Part shown: one piece after another, positions 7,411-11,287 of the stretch
How positions within the stretch are numbered: the stretch's first letter is position 1
How the letters are laid out: each line of letters starts with the position of its first letter
Source: Anaerolineales bacterium
GTDB lineage: Bacteria; Chloroflexota; Anaerolineae; UBA7937
Direction of reading: 5' to 3'
NCBI GenBank assembly: GCA_030593425.1
Contig: JAUVHF010000038.1
Coordinates: forward strand, 1-11,287
Length of the DNA: 11,287 nucleotides
Made by a program: the position numbers and the translations under genes
Notes under the pieces: generated by a model
The model's input: only the letters and a program-made list of their open reading frames with translations
The model's database searches: none
What the model was told of the DNA's origin: nothing

Positions 7411-8172
7411 CTATTGGGCTGTATAACCCCCATCTATAGAGAGTATCGAACCCGTGGCGTAAGGGGACTCATCGGAGGCCAGAAAGAGGATCCCCGCGGC
7501 TATCTCCTCTGGCCTTCCCATTCTCTTCAAGGGGCGATCTTCTTCCAGGGCACGCCGGGTACTCTCCGGATCTTGAGCCTCGGCGATCACGTTCTCCACC
7601 AATGGGGTCAAGGTCCTGCCCGGGCAAAGGCAATTGACCCTGATATTATGGAGTGCGAAATCAAGGGCCATACTCTTGGTTAGGGCTATGACCCCGCTCT
7701 TCGATACGTTATAGGCTACCTGGTTCTTGATGCCGACGATTCCGGCCTCAGACCCGATGTTAACGATAGACCCGCCTCCACCCTTGATCATCTCAGGGAT
7801 AGAGTACTTAGAACAGAGGAAGACCCCCTTCAGGTTAACATCCAGAATCCGATCCCATTCCTCTTCCGCGGCTTCCACCACATCGCCTTGTGTGTAGATC
7901 CCAGCATTGTTCACCAAGATGTCGAGTCTACCGTACCTCTCGACCGTTCTCTCCACCATCCTCTTCACATCGGCGGCTTTCGACACATCCACTTGAAGGA
8001 ATATGGCCGCGCCCCCGTTTTCCTCAATGAGTCTAACGGTCTTTGTCCCCGCCTCTGAGTCACAATCGACGACCACAACCTCGGCTCCCTCCTCGGCGAA
8101 GAGGTGAGCGGTGGCCCGGCCGATCCCTGCGCCTGCACCTGTGATGATAGCGGCTTTACCGGCTAGTCTCAT
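7411..8172 (-). CDS. SDR family NAD-dependent dehydrogenase
   Basis: A 253-residue classical short-chain dehydrogenase/reductase. The cofactor motif TGAGAGIG is at 11-18, D36 closes the second strand (favouring NAD over NADP), NNAG is at 88-91, and the catalytic tetrad is N113, S141, Y154, K158. The C-terminal block ends with GSILSIDGGY, as usual. It probably oxidises a sugar or polyol hydroxyl, or reduces a keto group, in the cytoplasm. The ATG at 8170-8172 gives the standard length. An in-frame extension would reach 8403 inside the binding-protein gene, but it lacks SDR character and is rejected. The GGAAGGAAGG ribosome-binding sequence abuts the ATG. The gene lies between the binding protein and the ATPase, an uncommon place for an enzyme, which ties it to the imported substrate. 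The substrate is unknown. Confidence 0.92.
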   Translation of the reverse strand: MRLAGKAAIITGAGAGIGRATAHLFAEEGAEVVVVDCDSEAGTKTVRLIEENGGAAIFLQVDVSKAADVKRMVERTVERYGRLDILVNNAGIYTQGDVVEAAEEEWDRILDVNLKGVFLCSKYSIPEMIKGGGGSIVNIGSEAGIVGIKNQVAYNVSKSGVIALTKSMALDFALHNIRVNCLCPGRTLTPLVENVIAEAQDPESTRRALEEDRPLKRMGRPEEIAAGILFLASDESPYATGSILSIDGGYTAQ

Positions 8173-8204
8173 CCTTCCTTCCGTACGTCTAGTCCCATTC
8201 GGGG

Positions 8205-8237
8205 GGAAGGATCGCCCCTGAAAGAGGCGATCCTTCC
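8205..8237 (-). promoter_or_regulatory. Strong intercistronic hairpin after the binding-protein gene
   Basis: Arms GGAAGGATCGCC (8205-8216) and GGCGATCCTTCC (8226-8237) form a perfect 12-bp stem with a 9-base loop. On the coding (minus) strand the stem is followed by Cs, not a U-run, so it is not a classical terminator. Such hairpins after binding-protein genes commonly protect the mRNA, which lets the binding protein be made in excess over transporter subunits. Part of the second arm can also pair with the SDR ribosome-binding site. Confidence 0.75.
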
Positions 8238-8266
8238 TTGTCGTCCCAGGGTCAGCATACTCGCTA

Positions 8267-9529
8267 CTACATGCGAGGCGACCCGCCCTCCTTGATGGTC
8301 TCCCAGTCGATGGGCTCCAGCGCAGGCTGGGGGTAGAATAGGCGCGCGTTCTCCTGATACATGGTCCGCGGCCGGATATCGAAGATCTGGGGAACCTCCC
8401 CACCGCAGACCATGGTCACCCCGAACTCGGTTCCATACCAACCCCAGTCTGGGAAGCCATGGGTGGTCTCGGCTACCATCTTCCCTTCGGCCACCCTGTC
8501 GGCGGACTCGGGCGTGACGTCGTTGGTGAAGATGGCTACATTACCATCACCTAGCACCGGACCTTCCCCGGCTAGCTCCAGCCGGCCAACGGCCTCGGAG
8601 GCCAGCATGGCCCCCAGGCCCATCTCGTTGGAGGCGGCCCAGATGCCGTCCAGATCAGGGTTAGCCGTCAGGAAGTCCTCGGCGGCCCCGATCCCCTTCT
8701 CCCGGTTCCAATCGCCGGCCAACATGCCCACGACCTCGATGCCCGGGAACTCATCGACCACACTATGGAAGCCGTTCACTCGCGCCGTGGAGAAGAAGCC
8801 ACCGGCGATGCCCTCGATGATGGCCACCTTGGCCTCGACCGCAGCCCTCTCATCATCGGTGATGGTCTCGTAGACCTCCTCCCACCAGGCCAGGTCTAGA
8901 TAGGTGTCAGGCTCGACTTCGACCTCGCGACCGGTGCCCAGGACGCCTGGCCCTCCAAAGTAGTCCACCAGGGCGAAGGCGGAGATCCTGGCGGCTAAGG
9001 TGTTGTCGAAGCCGATGTAGGAGGCCACATCCACACCAGCGATAGGCTCCAGCAAGTTGACGATGATCACCGGGATGCCAGCCTCATTGGCCTTCTGGAT
9101 GGCCGGGATGACCACCTCCACCTCGATGGGGGAGATGGCGATAACATCGCACCCTCTGGCCACGAAGTCCTCAATGATGGCCACTTGGGCTCCGAAGGCT
9201 ATGTGGCTGGTAGGCGCTTGAGAGACGAGAGAGACGTTGATCTCCGCGATTCGGGCATCCAAGGCCGAGAGGTTAAAGAAGTCGGTCGCCGTCCTGAAGA
9301 CGCCTGTTATGTCGGGCGGGGTCCAACAGATGACGATGCTATCGGGGCACGGCGCCGCTGGCGGCGGAGCCGGCGTGACCTCCACCGGGACTTCGACGGT
9401 CTCCACAACCACCACCGTCTCCACGATCACCTCGGGAGTCGGTGCCGCCGCCGGCGCACACGATGCCACAACTAACGCCAAGAGGACCATAAACCCAACC
9501 ATACTCGCCCAGCGCAATCTGCTAGACAT
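8267..9529 (-). CDS. Lipoprotein sugar-binding protein of CUT2 ABC transporter
   Basis: A 420-residue solute-binding protein (Peripla_BP_4/RbsB-like) that captures the substrate outside the membrane. The signal peptide ends in lipobox V21-A22-S23-C24, then a Val/Thr/Glu/Pro-rich tether runs to about 60. The two-lobe body contains GCDVIAISPIE (126-136), AIQKANEAGIPVIIVN (143-158), YIGFDN (171-176), GIWAASNEMGLGA (295-307) and the C-terminal lobe. About 40 residues (195-233) intervene between the helix after YIGFDN and the strand KVAIIEG, where RbsB-like proteins usually connect directly; this partly explains the extra length over the usual 310-360. I start at the ATG at 9527-9529 because an excellent AGGAGGAGG site precedes it; a longer in-frame start at 9598 would bury the signal peptide. 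Two stops (TAG TAG) end it. It is the first structural gene of the operon, with a regulated-looking promoter. Confidence 0.92.
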   Translation of the reverse strand: MSSRLRWASMVGFMVLLALVVASCAPAAAPTPEVIVETVVVVETVEVPVEVTPAPPPAAPCPDSIVICWTPPDITGVFRTATDFFNLSALDARIAEINVSLVSQAPTSHIAFGAQVAIIEDFVARGCDVIAISPIEVEVVIPAIQKANEAGIPVIIVNLLEPIAGVDVASYIGFDNTLAARISAFALVDYFGGPGVLGTGREVEVEPDTYLDLAWWEEVYETITDDERAAVEAKVAIIEGIAGGFFSTARVNGFHSVVDEFPGIEVVGMLAGDWNREKGIGAAEDFLTANPDLDGIWAASNEMGLGAMLASEAVGRLELAGEGPVLGDGNVAIFTNDVTPESADRVAEGKMVAETTHGFPDWGWYGTEFGVTMVCGGEVPQIFDIRPRTMYQENARLFYPQPALEPIDWETIKEGGSPRM

Positions 9530-9537
9530 GTTTCCTT

Positions 9538-9546
9538 CCTCCTCCT
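9538..9546 (-). promoter_or_regulatory. Strong ribosome-binding site of the binding-protein gene
   Basis: AGGAGGAGG on the minus strand lies eight bases before the ATG at 9527-9529. It decides the start: translation from the upstream in-frame ATG at 9598 would bypass both this site and the normal signal peptide start. Confidence 0.85.
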
Positions 9547-9629
9547 TTTGAGATAGTGGTACTTCCTGCCTCATCTGGTAATCGCCCCCTTCCCTCACCC
9601 CCTTTCTCTGAACTTCCCTCGACCAAAGA

Positions 9630-9657
9630 TGTATAGACGGTCCTCAAAGGACGTCAA
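9630..9657 (-). promoter_or_regulatory. Promoter of the transport/catabolic operon
   Basis: On the minus strand TTGACG (9652-9657, five of six) and TATACA (9630-9635, four of six) are 16 bases apart, about 100 bases upstream of the binding-protein ATG. The spacer contains an inverted repeat, GTCCT-CAA-AGGAC (9640-9652). It is the only good promoter-like pair in the 250 bases between the regulator and binding-protein genes. Confidence 0.6.
9631..9638. promoter_or_regulatory. Candidate GntR/HutC-type operator
   Basis: GTATAGAC exactly fits the GTNTANAC core described for the HutC subfamily of GntR regulators. It overlaps the -10 box of the operon promoter and spacer, so binding would block RNA polymerase. 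The gene immediately upstream encodes a HutC-type GntR protein, which makes it the likely binder (inference). Confidence 0.6.
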
Positions 9658-9779
9658 GGTATTTTGTGCTCTGAACTCAGCAGCTGGATACCCGCCTTCA
9701 ATCACCAAATTGCCAAGAGTCAAACCCTGACAGTAGCCGCCCGTTGCCTAGCAGGATGTGTTACTTCTGAATATACCTA

Positions 9780-10613
9780 TCAACTGAAGGCATTGCTTCT
9801 AGGCAGATTCTTGAAAGACAAAATATCCTCGGGTGAAAGTTCCTCTGCTTGTCCGGGGCGCACGAGCTCCACCTCAAACCGGCTCCTGTCGCCCCGGTGC
9901 CTTGCTTTGAAGTACTCAATAGGTCGGCCATCCTTCAGGTAGCTGATGCTCCTCAGCAGAATTATGGGGTCCCCCTCGTCGATCTCTAAGAGCTTGGCCT
10001 CTTCTTCTGTGGCAGCCACAGCTTCCAACGTGCGACGGCCATAGACCAATTCTAACCCGTACTTTTGCTCCAATATCGCGTACAAGGATTGGGTAGAAAG
10101 ATCCTCGTTAATAAGCTCAGGGCAGATTTTCTGGGGGACATAAGTGATCACTAGAACGATCGGCTCACCATCGACAAACCGCAAGCGATCGATCATGAGC
10201 ACCGGCTCGCCCCCTCTTATGCCCAGCCCATCTGCAATTTTCGACGGTGCAGGGATAACTTTCTGTCCCAGCACCTTCGTCGAAGGTTGCAATCCTAGGG
10301 CCACCGTATCCTCATAAAAACCCGTGAGGTGTTGAACTAGACTCTCACGGATTTTTGGCTCGGCCACGAAGGTGCCCTTTCCCTTCCTCCGATACAATAG
10401 GCCTTCGTGGACAAGCTCATTCAGTGCCTGTCGGACCACTGTTCTACTGACATCGAAGGCTTCACAGAGTTCTGCTTCTGACGGGATCTGCTGCCCTGGT
10501 TTCCATGTCCCGTTTTCGATCTGCTCTTTTAAGAACTCTTCGAGCTGATAGTAGAAGGGGACAGGGCTATCCCGCCGAATGACTTTTGGTGCAGAGAGGT
10601 AATCCTGTATCAT
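9780..10613 (-). CDS. GntR family transcriptional regulator, HutC subfamily (UTRA domain)
   Basis: A 277-residue cytoplasmic regulator. The winged helix-turn-helix (about 18-85) has the family sequence PSEAELCEAFDVSRTVVRQA followed by the wing YRRKGKGTFV. The C-terminal UTRA ligand-binding domain (about 105-245) contains GEPVLMIDRLRFVDGEPIVL and YFKARHRGDRSRFEVEL, typical of HutC/FarR relatives that sense sugars, amino acids or organic acids. It likely represses the downstream sugar operon and is released by a pathway metabolite. The length of 277 residues is slightly above the usual 240-260, with a short extra tail. The ATG at 10611-10613 follows an AGGGTGG sequence. It has its own promoter and may regulate itself through a near-match operator. 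The effector is unknown. Confidence 0.92.
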   Translation of the reverse strand: MIQDYLSAPKVIRRDSPVPFYYQLEEFLKEQIENGTWKPGQQIPSEAELCEAFDVSRTVVRQALNELVHEGLLYRRKGKGTFVAEPKIRESLVQHLTGFYEDTVALGLQPSTKVLGQKVIPAPSKIADGLGIRGGEPVLMIDRLRFVDGEPIVLVITYVPQKICPELINEDLSTQSLYAILEQKYGLELVYGRRTLEAVAATEEEAKLLEIDEGDPIILLRSISYLKDGRPIEYFKARHRGDRSRFEVELVRPGQAEELSPEDILSFKNLPRSNAFS

Positions 10614-10655
10614 CGTCCACCCTTTATCTTGTCATCCTGTCATATCTACTCTGCT

Positions 10656-10684
10656 AGTGTACATCGTCTTGCCCCATTTGTCAA
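10656..10684 (-). promoter_or_regulatory. Promoter of the GntR regulator gene
   Basis: TTGACA (10679-10684, perfect -35) and TACACT (10656-10661, four of six) are spaced by 17 bases on the minus strand, about 45 bases before the start codon. GTGTACAT (10657-10664) overlaps the -10 and differs from the HutC operator core GTNTANAC at one base, so weak autoregulation is possible. Confidence 0.6.
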
Positions 10685-10744
10685 CCCCCCGGTATCTCTA
10701 GCCTGTTGCGTAATAATATGTAAAGTGATAACTACGGCATTCGG

Positions 10745-10763
10745 CTTGACAATCCGTGTCAAG
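10745..10763. repeat. 7-bp perfect inverted repeat near the insertion-sequence end
   Basis: CTTGACA and TGTCAAG flank a five-base loop (10752-10756), directly abutting the first 18-bp direct repeat. It could be part of the transposase-binding end or a hairpin after the transposase gene. Confidence 0.6.
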
Positions 10764-10781
10764 TCAAATGATAATGTTACC
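10764..10781. repeat. 18-bp direct repeat, copy 1
   Basis: TCAAATGATAATGTTACC, identical to 10799-10816 with a 35-bp period. The transposase stop codon (10777-10779) lies inside this copy. Probably a subterminal transposase-binding site. Confidence 0.85.
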
Positions 10782-10798
10782 GAACGGAGATGGTTCTT

Positions 10799-10816
10799 TC
10801 AAATGATAATGTTACC
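10799..10816. repeat. 18-bp direct repeat, copy 2
   Basis: Second exact copy of TCAAATGATAATGTTACC. It lies within the transposase reading frame and codes for its near-terminal VTLSF. Confidence 0.85.
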
Positions 10817-11124
10817 GGGATGCCCTCTCCTTTCTGGCTCTGAATAGGTGTAGATAGCGTTTTGTAAACGTCCTCCGTCTCCCCTGGAAGGGCACCAGGC
10901 AAGCGAAAGATATGATCAATTAGGTCGTAAATCTCTTGACGCAACCGTCGAGGGTTGACCTGGTCACGAAAAGTTCGAAGCTGCTCCTTTTGTTCTTCAG
11001 AGATCACATCGGTTTCAGTTAGGCGGTCGAATGGGGTTCGAGCTTGGTCGAAGCGGCGTTTGATCCGTGAAGGTTGGCCATCGGCAGAGACCAAGGTTTT
11101 CTCTGTGAGGCGCATGACCGGCTG

Positions 11125-11146
11125 TCCGTCAAGGATCCCTGTGGGA
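11125..11146. other. 22-bp insertion disrupting the transposase
   Basis: Removing these 22 bases restores the family sequence YYNLFQPVMRL in one frame. The segment is an imperfect palindrome (16 of 22 positions match its reverse complement) centred on GGATCC, with TCC and GGA at its ends. Confidence 0.65.
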
Positions 11147-11287
11147 AAAGAGGTTGTAGTAGAGCCACATCTTTTCGTAGAGCTGGTTGATGGCATTGGT
11201 TTGTGCGACGGAGTCGAGCCGATCGTAGCCCAGGTAGGCTCGCACCAGGGTTGCGTTTTTCTGTTCGACGAAGCGATTATCGTTCTT

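Larger units (their letters stand above)
10719..11287 (-). mobile_element. 3' end of an insertion sequence with a DDE integrase-type transposase
   Basis: The region holds a transposase remnant and end-proximal direct repeats. The outer boundary is uncertain. TGTAAAGTGATAAC at 10719 starts with the TG common at such termini and resembles a degenerate copy of the 18-bp repeats, so I place the end there provisionally. The other end lies beyond the window. Confidence 0.4.
10777..11287 (-). pseudogene. DDE integrase-core transposase, C-terminal part, frameshifted
   Basis: The window enters the gene in the catalytic domain: KNDNRFVEQKNATLVRAYLG, where the Glu of VEQKN is the third acidic residue of the DDE triad. 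It continues through YEKMWLYYNLF, then breaks at a stop (11129-11131). The sequence resumes one frame over as QPVMRLTEKTLVSADG and IKRRFDQARTPFDRL, then a helical tail ending in SVR at 10777. Relatives read straight through LFQP, so a 22-bp insertion at 11125-11146 accounts for the frameshift. No full-length product can be made unless ribosomes shift frame. The gene belongs to a family of integrase-core transposases of about 400 residues common in environmental bacteria; I cannot name the exact insertion-sequence family. The last codons are written within the direct repeats. Confidence 0.8.

Noticed and set aside
8173..8403. N-terminal extension of the SDR reading frame upstream to 8403
   Set aside because: It overlaps the end of the binding-protein gene and the strong hairpin, has no SDR features, and the normal Rossmann start begins at 8172.
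8361..8873. Plus-strand open frame of 170 codons opposite the binding-protein gene
   Set aside because: Ser/Pro-rich low-complexity translation, no ribosome-binding site, fully antisense to a clear gene.
9530..9598. Upstream ATG at 9598 for the binding-protein gene
   Set aside because: It would add 23 charged residues before the signal peptide and skip the strong AGGAGGAGG site at 9538-9546.
9664..9779. Terminator for the regulator gene
   Set aside because: I looked for a stem followed by Ts after 9780 and found only short, interrupted pairings.
10685..10763. Outward promoter from the insertion sequence driving the regulator gene
   Set aside because: Outward TTGACA-like boxes exist, but no acceptable -10 lies at 16-18 bases; the regulator has a better promoter of its own at 10656-10684.
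1..11287. CRISPR array, tRNA or rRNA genes, or a defence system
   Set aside because: No regularly spaced repeats, no cloverleaf or rRNA-like stretches, and no nuclease, toxin or helicase genes were seen on either strand.

Overview
The window reads as one long minus-strand catabolic locus from a moderately GC-rich bacterium. No plus-strand gene is convincing. A Chloroflexota-type organism (Anaerolineae or a relative) is my best guess. This rests on two lipoproteins whose lipobox cysteine is followed by Val/Thr/Glu/Pro-rich linkers, on the Thr/Pro-rich OB-fold lipoprotein, and on the style of transposase. It is an inference from sequence character, not from a marker gene.

Layout in the direction of transcription (right to left). 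First comes the 3' part of a frameshifted DDE transposase (10777-11287), with 18-bp direct repeats at its end. Next is a HutC-type GntR regulator (9780-10613) with its own promoter. Then follows a lipoprotein sugar-binding protein (8267-9529), whose promoter carries an exact HutC-family operator core. After it come an SDR dehydrogenase (7411-8172), a double-domain CUT2 sugar ABC ATPase (5813-7303) and an RbsC-type permease (4763-5797). These are followed by two tandem 288-residue TIM-barrel sugar epimerase/isomerase paralogs (3766-4632 and 2880-3746) and a small OB-fold-like lipoprotein (2356-2784). Last are a Gfo/Idh/MocA dehydrogenase related to inositol 2-dehydrogenases (1175-2197), a zinc-dependent medium-chain dehydrogenase overlapping it by one base (132-1175), and the first 36 codons of an aldehyde dehydrogenase that runs off the left edge.

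How it may work together: the binding protein, ATPase and permease import a monosaccharide or polyol. The GntR protein probably represses the binding-protein promoter until it binds a pathway ligand. Inside the cell, three dehydrogenases (SDR, Gfo/Idh/MocA, zinc MDR) and two epimerases would oxidise and isomerise the substrate, and an aldehyde dehydrogenase would act later. No sugar kinase is visible, so a non-phosphorylative oxidative route is likely. The pairing of an IolG-like dehydrogenase, a zinc dehydrogenase and a TIM-barrel epimerase recalls the inositol pathway known from Thermotoga, but the diketo-inositol hydrolase of that pathway is not seen here and the substrate cannot be fixed from sequence alone.

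The most notable points are the operator-promoter match, the tandem epimerase pair with a 35-nt identical block, a 12-bp intercistronic hairpin after the binding-protein gene that could also pair with the next ribosome-binding site, an Asp-to-Glu change at a catalytic position of the Gfo/Idh/MocA enzyme, a roughly 40-residue insertion in the binding protein, and a 22-bp imperfectly palindromic insertion that breaks the transposase. No CRISPR array, tRNA or rRNA was seen, and no gene-free stretch exceeds 300 bases.
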